From: CAIUMH01 sp963758555
GTDB taxonomy: Bacteria > Actinomycetota > Acidimicrobiia > Acidimicrobiales > RAAP-2
NCBI GenBank assembly: GCA_963758555.1
Contig: CAVWVW010000003.1
Span: 682,001-746,000 of the forward strand
Direction of reading: 5' to 3'
DNA: 64,000 nucleotides
In this document: positions 27,778-37,560 of the stretch, one piece after another
How the letters are laid out: every line of letters starts with the position of its first letter
Numbering within the stretch: the first letter of the stretch is position 1
Notes under the pieces: generated by a model
Told to the model about the DNA's origin: nothing
What the model saw: the letters and a program-made list of their open reading frames with translations, nothing else
Database searches by the model: none
Translations under genes and position numbers: made by a program

Positions 27778-29256
27778 ATGACGGAGGCTGCGCTGATCGC
27801 CGAGCGAGCCTCCTTCGTCGCTGGTCGCTGGGTCGAGGGGACCGAGAGCCTGCCGGTCGAGAACCCGGCTGATGAGACCGTCTTCACCGAGGTGTCGATC
27901 ACCCCGCTCGCCGAGTTCGACCGAGCGATCGGCGAGGCGCGGCGCAGCTTCGATGAGGGTGTGTGGGCGGCACAGCCCGTCACCGAGCGAGCCAAGGTGC
28001 TCCGTGCGTTCTTGGACCACATCGACGCCGTTCGCGAGCCCTTGATCAACACCATGGTCGCCGAAGCCGGCCAGCCTCGGGTGTTCGCCGAGATGAGCCA
28101 GATCGACTCCAGCTTGGGTCTTGGGCGCAGCACCATCGACTACTACCTCTCGCTCACGCACGAAGAGCTGAACCCGGTGCCGCTCGACGAGCTGGTCCGC
28201 GGGCGTGTGGCCCTCAGCGTCAGGCGCTACGAGCCGATCGGCGTGGTCGCCGCCATCACGCCGTACAACGCCACGATGATCATGGCGATCCAAAAGCTGA
28301 TCCCCGCGCTGATGGCTGGCTGCTCGGTGATCCTGCGGCCGAGCCCGCTGACCCCGCTGTCATCCCTGGTGCTTGGCAGTGCGGCCGAGGCCGCCGGCTT
28401 GCCTGGCGGCGTGCTCAGCGTGGTCAACGAGGCGGGCGCCGAAGGTGCCGCGCTCCTCACGACCGATCCTCGGGTCGACATGGTGTCGTTCACGGGCTCG
28501 ACGAGCGTCGGGAAGCAGATCTTGGCCCAGGCCGCGCCGACGGTGAAGCGCGTGGCCCTCGAGCTGGGTGGAAAGTCCGCGCAGATCTACCTGCCCGACG
28601 CCGTGGCCCGTGCCGCGGTGGGCGCCGCACAGGTGGTGGCCATGACCTCGGGGCAGGCCTGCGTGGCAGCGACGAGGATGTTCGTGCCCGAGGAGAGCAA
28701 GGGCGAGGTGCTCGAGGCGGTGGCGGGGACCTACGGCATGCTCAGCGTCGGCAAGCCGACGGATCCGGCGTCGATGCTCGGGCCCGTCATCAGCGCCGCC
28801 CAGCGTGAGCGCTGCGAGCGCTACGTGGCGCTTGCGGAGGAGCACGGCGGGAAGGTGGTCATCGGTGGCGGTCGACCGGCGTCGCTCGAGCGTGGCTACT
28901 ACTTCGAGCCCACGGTCCTCGATCTGCCCGACAACGCCAACCCCGCCGCACAAGAGGAGATCTTCGGACCGGTCTTGAGCGTGATCGGCTATCGCGATCT
29001 CGACCACGCGGTCGAGATGGCCAACGACTCGAGCTATGGGCTCTCCGGGCAGGTCTACGGCAAGGACGTGGCGGCGGCGGTCGCCGTGGCACGACGCCTC
29101 CGCACTGGCGCGGTGAACGTCAACACGGCGCTCTTCAGCGCCTACGCACCGAGTGGCGGCTACAAGCAGAGCGGCCTCGGGCGCGAGCGCGGCGAGGACG
29201 GGATCCGCGCGTTCCAAGAGATCAAGCACATGGCAATCGGCGAGCTGCCGAGCTAG
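27778..29256 (+). CDS. NAD(P)-dependent aldehyde dehydrogenase
   Basis: A 492-residue ALDH-superfamily enzyme oxidising an aldehyde to its acid. Visible motifs: PIGVVAAITPYNATM, the Rossmann turn SFTGSTSVGK, the general base in ALELGGKSAQI, the nucleophile in SGQACVAATRM, EEIFGPVLSVIGY, and the C-terminal GGYKQSGLGRERG. ATG at 27778 follows GGGGGGATT. It would convert P450-derived aldehydes in this cluster to acids for CoA activation by the ligase at 32489. Confidence 0.92.
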   Translation: MTEAALIAERASFVAGRWVEGTESLPVENPADETVFTEVSITPLAEFDRAIGEARRSFDEGVWAAQPVTERAKVLRAFLDHIDAVREPLINTMVAEAGQPRVFAEMSQIDSSLGLGRSTIDYYLSLTHEELNPVPLDELVRGRVALSVRRYEPIGVVAAITPYNATMIMAIQKLIPALMAGCSVILRPSPLTPLSSLVLGSAAEAAGLPGGVLSVVNEAGAEGAALLTTDPRVDMVSFTGSTSVGKQILAQAAPTVKRVALELGGKSAQIYLPDAVARAAVGAAQVVAMTSGQACVAATRMFVPEESKGEVLEAVAGTYGMLSVGKPTDPASMLGPVISAAQRERCERYVALAEEHGGKVVIGGGRPASLERGYYFEPTVLDLPDNANPAAQEEIFGPVLSVIGYRDLDHAVEMANDSSYGLSGQVYGKDVAAAVAVARRLRTGAVNVNTALFSAYAPSGGYKQSGLGRERGEDGIRAFQEIKHMAIGELPS

Positions 29257-29283
29257 GTGGCTCGCCATGACGAAGGGGGAGCA

Positions 29284-30495
29284 ATGACAGAAGGACGCAA
29301 TCTCGACTGGCTGATCTCGGTGGACGACCACGTCCTCGAGCCACCCGGGCTGTGGACCGACCGGATGCCGGCCAAGGATCGTGAGCAGGCACCACACTTC
29401 GTGATCGAGGGCGACATGGACTTCTGGGTCTATGACGGCAAGCGCTACCCGAGCTCTGGTCTGAGCGCGGTGGCAGGCAAGGAGAAAGAGGAGTTCAGCC
29501 CGGAACCGGTGACCTACGCCGAGATGCGACCGGGTTGCTACGACTCCCAAGCCCGCTTGGCCGACATGGACCAGGCGGGCATCTTGGCCTCGCTGTGCTT
29601 CCCGACGATCACCCGCTTCTGCGGCCAGCTCTTCATGGAGGGCAGCGATCGCGACTTCGGCTTCCGCTGCATCCAGGTCTACAACGACTGGATGATCGAT
29701 GAGTGGGCTGGAGGCGCCCCGGGTCGCTACATCCCCTTGATCCTCATCCCGATGTGGGACCCCGCTCTGGCCGCCAAGGAGATGGAGCGCTGCGCCGACA
29801 AGGGTGCGACCGCGTTCGCGTTCTCAGAGAACCCCGCACCGCTGGGTCTGCCGACCATCCACGACAAGAACAACTACTGGGACCCGGTGCTCGCCGCGGC
29901 GAACGACCTCGAGATGGTGGTGAGCATGCACGTGGGCTCGTCGTCGCAGGTGCCCCAGATCGCGCCGGACGCGCCGTTCATGGCCAATCTCACCTGGGGG
30001 GCGACGAGGACCTCAGGAGCGATGCTGTCCTGGCTCTTCAGCGGTCAGTTCCAGCGCTATCCCAACCTCAAGATCGCGCTCTCTGAGGGCGAGATCGGCT
30101 GGATGCCCTACTTCTTGGAGCGCGCCGAGCAGGTGCTCGACAAGCAGCGCCACTGGGTCAAGAAGGGCGTGACCTTCATGGAGCACGGCTCGGCCGGATC
30201 CCTGATCGATCTCGACAACCTCGACATCCGGGGCGACTTCAAGAAGCACGTCTTCGGCTGCTTCATCGATGACGCCCACGGCATCGCCAGCATCGATGAG
30301 ATCGGTGAGGACAACATCATGTGCGAGACGGACTACCCGCACTCGGACTCGACGTGGCCGAACTGCATCACGGTGGTCAAGAACCTCATCAGCCACCTCG
30401 ACGAAGAGGTGCAGTACAAGATCCTGCGCGGCAACGCGGAGCGGCTCTACCGCTTCACCCCGGCGGAGCCTCCGGTCTTGGCTCTCCAGGGCTGA
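29284..30495 (+). CDS. TIM-barrel amidohydrolase (amidohydrolase 2 / ACMSD-like)
   Basis: A 403-residue metal-dependent hydrolase-fold protein: SVDDHVLEPPGLW at the N-terminus (D-x-H metal motif, His retained but Asp shifted), VSMHVGSSSQVPQ, and CETDYPHSDSTWPN near the end. Members hydrolyse or decarboxylate ring compounds and are frequent in actinobacterial terpenoid and steroid clusters. ATG at 29284 follows GGGGGA. Likely a ring-cleavage or hydrolysis step; the reaction cannot be fixed. Confidence 0.82.
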   Translation: MTEGRNLDWLISVDDHVLEPPGLWTDRMPAKDREQAPHFVIEGDMDFWVYDGKRYPSSGLSAVAGKEKEEFSPEPVTYAEMRPGCYDSQARLADMDQAGILASLCFPTITRFCGQLFMEGSDRDFGFRCIQVYNDWMIDEWAGGAPGRYIPLILIPMWDPALAAKEMERCADKGATAFAFSENPAPLGLPTIHDKNNYWDPVLAAANDLEMVVSMHVGSSSQVPQIAPDAPFMANLTWGATRTSGAMLSWLFSGQFQRYPNLKIALSEGEIGWMPYFLERAEQVLDKQRHWVKKGVTFMEHGSAGSLIDLDNLDIRGDFKKHVFGCFIDDAHGIASIDEIGEDNIMCETDYPHSDSTWPNCITVVKNLISHLDEEVQYKILRGNAERLYRFTPAEPPVLALQG

Positions 30496-30496
30496 G

Positions 30497-30697
30497 ATGC
30501 CCGAAGCGCTCAAGATCAGGATCGATCGATCGATCTGCATGGGGAGCGGGGTCTGCGTCAACTACGCGTCGCAGACCTTCGATCAAGACGGCGAGGCGCG
30601 AGCGTTCGTGCTCGATCCCGTGGGCAACTCGCTCGAAGAGATCCAGATCGCCATCGAGGGTTGCCCCACCGGGGCGATCTCGCTGGCGCAGCAGTAG
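30497..30697 (+). CDS. Small ferredoxin (3Fe-4S type) for P450
   Basis: A 66-residue ferredoxin beginning IRIDRSICMGSGVCVNYA: cysteines in C-x5-C and a final Cys in GCPTGAISLAQQ. The spacing, with the second of the four usual cysteines missing, fits the [3Fe-4S] ferredoxins that reduce actinobacterial P450s. It starts one base after the amidohydrolase stop and lies 53 bases before a P450 gene, which makes it the likely redox partner. No ferredoxin reductase gene is present in the window. Confidence 0.88.
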   Translation: MPEALKIRIDRSICMGSGVCVNYASQTFDQDGEARAFVLDPVGNSLEEIQIAIEGCPTGAISLAQQ

Positions 30698-30750
30698 CCA
30701 GGCAAGGCGAGCACCGACCTGGTGCTCCGAGACGGAGGATGCGCACCCCT

Positions 30751-32001
30751 ATGACCTCATCATCTTCAATCCTCGACATGGACCGCGTCCGAGAGATGTT
30801 CGATCTGCGCGGCAGCTACGTGGCCGGCGCCGGTGGTGGCTACTCGACCGATCCGTACCCGATCTGGCGAGCGCTTCGAGAGCAGGCAGCCGTCCACCCG
30901 GGCACCGTCCACGAGCTGAGCGGCACCCCCGAGGCCTACATGTTCCACGGCCTGCCCGAAGAGGACCGGGCGCACTTCTCGGTCTTCACCTACGCCGCGT
31001 GCGATCAGGTCTACAGAGACCCCGAGACCTTCGCCTCGTCGCCTGACGCCGTCGACCTCGAGGACGGTGACGTCGGACCCACCAACTCGATGCTGTCGAT
31101 GGGCGGCGCGCAGCACCGGCGCTATCGAACGCTCGTCCAGCCCTCCTTCGTGCCGGCCAAGGCGCAGTGGTGGATCACGAACTGGATCCAAGAGACCGTC
31201 GATCTGTTGATCGAGTACCTCCATGGTCGCGGCCACGCCGAGCTCAACACGGAGTTCTGCGCGTCGATCCCCATCTTGACGATCGCCGGCAGCTTCGGCA
31301 TCCCGATCGACCAAGCGCTCGACATCCGTGACGCGGTGCGCAACCCCATGCTGCTAATCGAGATCATCACCCCGATCGTCGCCGCCCGGCGCTTGGAGCC
31401 CAAGGACGACCTGATCAGCGTGCTGATCGAAGCGGAGATGAAAGACGAGGACGGCACCACCCACCGGCTCTCTGACCTCGAGATCTACTCGTTCACCGCA
31501 CTGCTGCTGGCGGCCGGCTCCGGGACCACCTGGAAGCAGATGGGCATCGTGCTCACCACGCTCCTCCAGCGTCCCGCTCTGCTCGAGGAGGTCAAGGCGG
31601 ATCGCTCCTTGATCCGCAACGTCATCGAGGAGTCCATCCGGTGGCTGCCCACCGATCCGATGTTCTCGCGCTGGGTGACCACCGACACCGAGCTCGCCGG
31701 CGTCGAGATCCCGAAGGGCGCGGTCGTCCACCTGTGCTTGGGCGCGGCCAACCGGGATCCTGCTCGCTGGGAGCATCCCGAGGAGTTCGACATCACCAGG
31801 CCCCTCAAGCCGACCTTCGGGTTCGGCGGCGGTCAGCACATCTGCCTCGGCATGCACGTGGCGAAGGCCGAGATGACCGTCGGGGTCAACGCGATCCTCG
31901 ACAACCTGAAGAACGTTCGGATCGATCCGAGCGCCGAGGAGCCCGGCTTCGTCGGGTTCTATGAGCGGGGGGCCACCGCGATCCCCGTGCTCTTCGACTA
32001 G
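30751..32001 (+). CDS. Cytochrome P450 with atypical I-helix
   Basis: A 416-residue soluble P450: E-x2-R in EESIRWLP, heme loop FGFGGGQHICLGMHVAK with axial Cys, and the TM-free N-terminus. The I-helix reads AAGSGTTWKQ: the acidic residue normally before the Thr pair is Gly here, so proton delivery to oxygen may differ. ATG at 30751 fits the ferredoxin spacing; the frame is open further up without similarity. Likely hydroxylates an intermediate of the same pathway. Confidence 0.9.
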   Translation: MTSSSSILDMDRVREMFDLRGSYVAGAGGGYSTDPYPIWRALREQAAVHPGTVHELSGTPEAYMFHGLPEEDRAHFSVFTYAACDQVYRDPETFASSPDAVDLEDGDVGPTNSMLSMGGAQHRRYRTLVQPSFVPAKAQWWITNWIQETVDLLIEYLHGRGHAELNTEFCASIPILTIAGSFGIPIDQALDIRDAVRNPMLLIEIITPIVAARRLEPKDDLISVLIEAEMKDEDGTTHRLSDLEIYSFTALLLAAGSGTTWKQMGIVLTTLLQRPALLEEVKADRSLIRNVIEESIRWLPTDPMFSRWVTTDTELAGVEIPKGAVVHLCLGAANRDPARWEHPEEFDITRPLKPTFGFGGGQHICLGMHVAKAEMTVGVNAILDNLKNVRIDPSAEEPGFVGFYERGATAIPVLFD

Positions 32002-32011
32002 GAGGACCACC

Positions 32012-32470
32012 ATGCCCGACCCCGACACGTACAAGGCTCCTGACGTGACCTTGCTCGGCCAAGAGCACGTGAGCCGCTACCAGGCCACGAACGGTGACGA
32101 GGGCTACCTCTGGAACGGCGTGCCGATCTTGCTGCTGACCACCACCGGTCGGAAGACCGGCTTGGCTCGAACCACGCCGCTGATCTTCGGACGCGACGGT
32201 GACGACTACCTGGTCGTCGCCTCCCAGGGTGGGGCGCCGACGCACCCCCAGTGGTTCCTCAACCTCCTCGAGGACCCGAAGGCCACCATCCAGGTCAAAG
32301 CTGAGCACGTCGAGGTCACCGGTGCGCCAGGTTCTGACGAGGACCACGAGCGCCTGTGGGGACTGGTGAACGCCTACTGGCCGAACTACGAGACGTACCA
32401 GACGCGCACCGAGCGAAAGATCCCAGTGGTCGTGCTTCGACCCAGTGTCACGCCGAGTGATCCCTCCTGA
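32012..32470 (+). CDS. F420-dependent nitroreductase family protein (Ddn-like)
   Basis: A 152-residue split-beta-barrel protein of the deazaflavin-dependent nitroreductase family: PILLLTTTGRKTGLARTTP, LVVASQGGAPTHPQWFLNL and VEVTGAPGSD. Members use reduced F420 for reductions of quinones, enones or nitro compounds. GGAGG lies eight bases before the ATG. An F420-recycling gene (44778) elsewhere in the window supports F420 use by this organism. Possibly reduces a C=C bond in the catabolic route. Confidence 0.87.
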   Translation: MPDPDTYKAPDVTLLGQEHVSRYQATNGDEGYLWNGVPILLLTTTGRKTGLARTTPLIFGRDGDDYLVVASQGGAPTHPQWFLNLLEDPKATIQVKAEHVEVTGAPGSDEDHERLWGLVNAYWPNYETYQTRTERKIPVVVLRPSVTPSDPS

Positions 32471-32488
32471 GCAGCGGCGCTGACGACG

Positions 32489-33952
32489 ATGGCTGAGGAA
32501 GCTGCGCTGTGCTGCGCGAGCACGCTCCGACGGCTCGTCGCCGAGCGTCCGGACGAGCTCGTCTACTGGCACGTCGGTCACGACGGTCACGAGCTCGCCT
32601 TCAGCTGGTCGGCGATCGACCAGCGCTCGAGCCAGATCGCGGCAGGCCTGCTCACCCGTGGTGCGCGCTTCGGCGATCGGGTGAGCATCGGGCTCAAGAA
32701 CTCACCGCAGTTCACCTTCAGCGCGCTTGGCGTCTGGAAGATCGGCGCGGTCCCTGTGCCGGTGCGCTGGGATCTGCCCGAGTGGGAGCTCGATCGGGTC
32801 CGAGACGTGATCGACCCTGTGCTCCACCTGGGAGAGGAGGACCTCAAATGGATCGACGAGTCAGCGCACGACCCTGTCCCGCAGCTGCCTGACGTCGTCT
32901 CCCCGCAGCGAAGCGGCATCTGCTCCAGTGGCTCGACCGGGACGCCAAAGGTCATCTTGAGCGACGCTCCCGCCCTCTTCGATCCGATCATGGCCACACC
33001 CATGGGGGCGATCTGGGGACCGGTCTCGACGCCTCAGGTGATCTTGGTCTTGGCCCCGATGTATCACGTCAACGCCTTCACGACCCTGACCAACCTGCTC
33101 GGCGGTGATCACCTGGTGGTCCTGGAGAAGTTCGATGCCGCCAGGGCGCTCTCGTTGATCGAGAGCCACCGGATCACGAACTTCACGGCGACCCCGACGA
33201 TGCTCCAGCGCATGGCGGATCGGCCCGAGGCGGACGAGCGAGATCTCTCGAGCATCGAGTTCTTCATCCAGGGCGCCGCGCCCATGCCGCCCAACCTCGT
33301 CCATCGCTGGGCAGACCTTGTCGGCGCCGACAAGATCATCATGGCCTACGGGATGACCGAGGCCCTCGGGCTCACGGCGCTTCGAGGGGACGAGTGGATG
33401 GACCACCAAGGCAGCGTGGGCAAGGGCTTCCGGGGCACGGAACTCAAGATCTTGGATCCGGAGGGCCATGAGCTCGCACCCGGCGAGATCGGCGACATCT
33501 TCCTGCGCAACGGGGTCTTCGGCGACTACGACTACCTGGGCGATGCCGAGCGGCTGCCGAGCACCGACGACGGCTTCGTGACCGCAGGTGACGTGGGCTA
33601 CCTCGATGAGGAGGGCTACCTCTTCCTGGCCGACCGTCGAGTGGACCTGATCATCACGGGGGGAGCCAACGTCTTTCCTGCCGAGGTCGAGATCGCGCTG
33701 ATCGACCACCCGTCCATCGCCGACGTGGTGGTGATCGGCCTCAAGGATCCCGAGTGGGGTCGACGGGTGCACGCCATCATCGAGCCGAGCGACCTGGCCA
33801 ACCCGCCCTCGTTCGAGGAGGTGGTGGCCTACGCCAAGAGCCGCCTAGCCCCCTACAAGGTGCCCAAGACCATGGAGATCGTTGACGAGGTGCCGCGCTC
33901 GGCCGCGACCAAGGTGAGCCGCGGCCGTCTGGTCGAAGAGCGTGGCGGATGA
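32489..33952 (+). CDS. Acyl-CoA ligase (AMP-forming)
   Basis: A 487-residue ANL-family enzyme converting a carboxylic acid, ATP and CoA to acyl-CoA. P-loop SSGSTGTPKVI, A5 motif MAYGMTEALG, A7 TAGDVGYLDEEGYLFL, A8 DRRVDLIITGGANVFPAE, and the A10 Lys in PRSAATKVSRGRLVEE. Somewhat shorter than the usual 510-550 residues because of a compact N-terminus. It probably activates the acid from the aldehyde dehydrogenase step. Confidence 0.92.
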   Translation: MAEEAALCCASTLRRLVAERPDELVYWHVGHDGHELAFSWSAIDQRSSQIAAGLLTRGARFGDRVSIGLKNSPQFTFSALGVWKIGAVPVPVRWDLPEWELDRVRDVIDPVLHLGEEDLKWIDESAHDPVPQLPDVVSPQRSGICSSGSTGTPKVILSDAPALFDPIMATPMGAIWGPVSTPQVILVLAPMYHVNAFTTLTNLLGGDHLVVLEKFDAARALSLIESHRITNFTATPTMLQRMADRPEADERDLSSIEFFIQGAAPMPPNLVHRWADLVGADKIIMAYGMTEALGLTALRGDEWMDHQGSVGKGFRGTELKILDPEGHELAPGEIGDIFLRNGVFGDYDYLGDAERLPSTDDGFVTAGDVGYLDEEGYLFLADRRVDLIITGGANVFPAEVEIALIDHPSIADVVVIGLKDPEWGRRVHAIIEPSDLANPPSFEEVVAYAKSRLAPYKVPKTMEIVDEVPRSAATKVSRGRLVEERGG

Positions 33953-33962
33953 GGGGGAACCA

Positions 33963-35175
33963 GTGAGTGCAAAGGCCTTTGAGGGCATCCAGGTCATCGA
34001 GCTGGCCGAGTGGGTCTTCGTGCCCGTCGCCGGCTGCTTGCTGGCTGACTGGGGTGCGGACGTGATCCACGTCGAGCGCCTGAGGGGCGATCCGTATCGC
34101 GGGCTTGTGTCCCAGGGCATCGGCACCGATCGCGAGGGCGTGAACCTGTCGATGGCCTTGGGCAACCGGGGCAAGCGGTCCTTGGCCCTCGACGTGCAGA
34201 AGCCCGAGGGCGTGGCGATCATCCACCGGCTCTTGGAGGGAGCAGACGTCTTCTTGACGAACCTGCGTCCCGGAGCCCTCGCTCGGCTGGGTCTTGATGC
34301 CGAGACGCTCTCGGCGAAGTACCCGTCGCTCATCTGCGCGAGCGGGGACGGGCTACGGCACTCGTGGTCCTGACGCCGACCATGCGGGCTACGACTCGTC
34401 GGCCTACTGGGCACGCGGGGGGCTGGCCCACGTCCTCACGCCTCCTGAGCGCGACTACCCGATCATGCAGCGCGGTGCGGTCGGTGACCGCAGCGGAGCG
34501 ATGGCCCTCGCGTTCGGCATCGCCGCGGCGCTGCTCGAGCGCTCGCGCACGGGCAAGGGCTCGGTGGTCGACGTGTCCCTGTTGGCCACGGCGATGTGGA
34601 CCCTGTCCTCCGACGTGACCCAAGCGTTGGACGGGGGAGACCCGCAGCCCTCGCCGGGTCGAGGTCCTGCCTTCAACCCGGTGATGGGGGCCTATCGGAC
34701 GAAGGACGGGCGGCACATCCAGCTGGTGTTCTTAGAGGCCGATCGCTACTGGGTGCCGTTCTGCGAGCTGATCGGTCGACCTGAGCTGGCTCACGATCCT
34801 CGCTTTGCCGACATCATCGTGCGGCGCGAGAACGCCGAGGCCTGCGTGGCGATCCTGGATGCGGAGTTCGCGACGAGGACCTTCGCCGAGTGGAAGGAGC
34901 TGCTCAAGGGCATCGACGCTCCCTGGGCACCCGTCCAGTCCGTCGCCGAGGTCCTCGATGACCCTCAGATCGAAGCCAACGGCTACGTGGGAGAGGTGGT
35001 GGCCGAGGGGCTGCCTCGCTATCGGCTGCCGACGGGTCCGGTCCAGTTCGACGGGAAGGGGCCTGAGCTGCGGCGAGCCCCCGAGCACGGCGAGCACACC
35101 GAGACGATCCTGCTGGACCTCGGCTTCGAGTGGGACGCCATCAGCGCCCTCAAGGAAGGCAAGGTGATCTTGTGA
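33963..35175 (+). CDS. Family III CoA-transferase, single-domain, one frameshift
   Basis: CaiB/BaiF CoA-transferase of about 404 residues. N-terminus: FEGIQVIELAEWVFVPVAG, ADWGADVIHVERLRGDPYRG, FLTNLRPGALARLGLD. The frame breaks near 34370, and the C-terminal part continues with GYDSSAYWARGGLAHVL, which carries the expected catalytic Asp (Gly-Tyr-Asp), unlike the two fused enzymes upstream. GTG at 33963 has GAGGGGGA just before it. Its stop overlaps the next GTG. Confidence 0.85.
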
Positions 35176-35594
35176 GCTCGACGGCCCGGCCCCTGCCGGT
35201 GCCCGACGAGCAGTCGGCTCCCTTCTGGGAGGCGGCAGCGCGCCACGAGCTGGTGCTCGCTCGGTGCGGGCGCTGCCAGCGGCTGGTCCACCCTCCCGAC
35301 GTGGTCTGCCCGCGCTGCGGGAGCACCGATCCGCAGTTCCGCTTCACGCCCGTGAGCGGCCAGGGGATCGTGCGCTCATGGACGATCGTGCGTCAGTCGT
35401 TCCTCCCGGGCTTCGAGGTCCCCTTCACCCTCGTCGACGTCGAGCTGGACGACCAAGATGAGCTGCGCCTCATCGGTCGCCTCCTCGACCCGCCCGACGA
35501 GCCGCTGGCGCTCGGCACGGCGGTGCGCGTGGCGTTCGAGGATCTGACCGATCAGATCTCCGTGCCGGCGTTCGTGCTCAAGGACAGCACGTGA
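35172..35594 (+). CDS. DUF35 / OB-fold zinc-ribbon acyl-CoA-associated protein
   Basis: A 140-residue protein with a rubredoxin-like zinc ribbon (ARCGRCQRLVHPP, CPRCGSTDP) and an OB-fold (GQGIVRSWTIVRQSF, PFTLVDVEL). This family partners thiolase-like proteins, as in ChsH2-type DUF35 domains with the aldolase Ltp2 in steroid side-chain removal. It overlaps the thiolase-like gene by four bases, which supports a complex between the two. Confidence 0.85.
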   Translation: MSSTARPLPVPDEQSAPFWEAAARHELVLARCGRCQRLVHPPDVVCPRCGSTDPQFRFTPVSGQGIVRSWTIVRQSFLPGFEVPFTLVDVELDDQDELRLIGRLLDPPDEPLALGTAVRVAFEDLTDQISVPAFVLKDST

Positions 35595-36798
35595 GCGGCC
35601 GCCTGCTCGCCAGCAACAAGGTGGCGATCGTCGGCTACGGCCAGTCGCAGGTCGAGCGTCACTCGGACCAGACCCTCGGCGCCCTGGCCGTCGAGACCGC
35701 GAGGGCCTGCATCGCCGATGCGGGTCTTCGACCTGAGCAGATCGACGGCTACGTCTCCTCGAGCCTGCTTCCCTCAGCCGGCTCGCATGCGGCCGTCGAC
35801 GGCGTCAACTTCGTCACCGCCAACTGGCTGGCCGAGCACATGGGGGGCCACGCCACCTACGTCACGGGCTTCCAGGGCCTTGGCCAGATCCCAGGCATCG
35901 TGTCCATGGCGGTCAACGCCGTCTCTTCCGGCGCGGCGGACTACGTCTTGGTCCAGCGCGCCCTGAACAACCCGACACGAGGGCAGCTACCACGCCAACG
36001 CCATGACGGAGATCAGCGGATCGCAGCAGTGGACCGCCCCGCAGGGCTTCTTCGGGCCGCTGGCGATGATCGCTCTGAGCTACAACGAGTACCTCCAGCG
36101 CTACGGAGCGACCCGTGAGGCCATGGCCGCCGTCCTCGTCGAAGCCCGCAAGAACGGCGCTCGCATCCCGTGGTCGTACTGGCACGACCAGCCCCTCACC
36201 GCAGAGGAGTACCTCGCCTCGTCCGCTCATCGTCGATCCGATCTGCCGCTTCGACTGCGACATCCCTGTCGATGGCGTCGCCTCGTTCCTCTTCACCTCA
36301 GCGGAGAGGGCGCGCGATCTGCCTCACCCGCCCGTCTACGTCTCGGGCTTCGCCCTGAGCGCGCCGAGCACCTGGCGGCTCCCGCTGCACTGGCCGCTCG
36401 ATGACATCATGGAGGTGGGTGCCGACCTGTCGCGCCGGCTCTATGCGAGCGCCGCGATCTCCCCGAGGAGGTGGATCTGCCCCAGGTCTACGACGGCTTC
36501 TCGCCCTTCATCTACTACTGGCTCGAGTCCCTCGGCTTCGTAGGACCCGGCGAAGCGCACCAGCTCGCCCTCGACGGCGGCCTCGACAGCGACCAGCCCG
36601 GCGCGCTCCCTGCCCTCTCGGGCGGTGGGGCGCTGGGCAACGGACGGATGCACGGCATCCCCCAGATGCTCGAGTGCTACTTGCAGCTGGCCCAGCGTGC
36701 CGGAGCACGCCAGCGAGCGGAGGCGTCCCTCGGTCATCGCCTGTCACTCCTCGCCGCACCTCGGGGGCGCTGTGGTCTACAGCGCCACGCCATACTGA
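35591..36798 (+). pseudogene. Thiolase-like / lipid-transfer (Ltp2-like) protein, about four frameshifts
   Basis: Joined across frames, about 400 residues of a thiolase-superfamily protein: NKVAIVGYGQSQVERHSD and IADAGLRPEQIDGYV at the N-terminus; SYNEYLQRYGATREAMAAV in the middle; VDGVASFLFTSAERARD; and a C-terminal half with LPQVYDGFSPFIYYWLESL and GNGRMHGIPQMLEC. Breaks lie near 35975, 36220, 36460 and 36735, the last part ending in GAVVYSATPY and a stop at 36798. SCP2-type thiolases and Ltp2-type retro-aldolases share this pattern; pairing with DUF35 favours a chain-shortening aldolase or thiolase step. Confidence 0.8.
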
Positions 36799-36825
36799 TC
36801 CGATGGCCCCCCGAGCGGAGCATCG

Positions 36826-37494
36826 ATGACCTGGGTCGAGCGGGCAGCAGACCGCTCGCCTGCGGTCCAGCGCTCTCGTGGAGCGTGGCATCGAGCAGGC
36901 GACCGTCATCGTGGAGGCTGCTCGCCGGCTCATCGCCCTGCAAGGGATCGGCGTTCACCACCCAAGAGCTGGTGAAGGAGGCGGGCGTGGCGCTCAAGAC
37001 CTTCTACCGCTACTTCGGCAGCAAAGACCAGCTCTTGGTGGCCGTCATCGAGGACCTGATCAGCTCGGCGTGCCTCGAGTTCGAGCTCCGAGCGGTGGAG
37101 CTTTCACGATCCGCTCGAGCGGCTGCAGCTACTTCGTCGGGACGGCCATGGCGGCGACCTCGCTCGGGAACGAGGACACCGTCGGTCGGCGCGCAGTTCA
37201 TCACCACCGAGCACTGGCGCCTCTACAGCCTCTATCCCGCCGAGATGGAGCGAGCCACGAGTCCCTTCACCGATCTCGTGCTTCGACAGATGGAGGAGGC
37301 GACCGCCTTGGGGATGCTGGCTCCTCGTAACCCTGAGAACGACGCCTGGCTGGTGGGCCAGCTCGTCATGACCGTCTATCACCACTACGCCTTCGCGCTC
37401 GAGCGACGAGATCATCGAGGCGATCGGCGATCGGCTCTGGGACTTCTGCCTGTCCGCCCTTGGTGGTCGGATCACCGCGCCGGGGACCGACTGA
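36826..37494 (+). pseudogene. TetR-family regulator, several frameshifts
   Basis: Segments in different frames form one TetR protein of about 220 residues: TVIVEAARRLIALQG, then FTTQELVKEAGVALKTFYR and YFGSKDQLLVAVIEDLI (HTH and following helix), then ITTEHWRLYSLYPAEMERA and LVGQLVMTVYHHYAFAL (ligand domain), and a last piece DEIIEAIGDRLWDFCLS. Breaks lie near 36877, 36945, 37100-37170 and 37405. It sits at the end of the catabolic cluster and is its likely ligand-responsive repressor, but the frame breaks prevent certainty about its intact form. Confidence 0.72.
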
Positions 37495-37560
37495 GCGAGC
37501 GCGCACGCTCGGTGCTCGAGTCTCCTGAGGGGCGACGCTGCTCGACGAGGGCGGTGTCGC

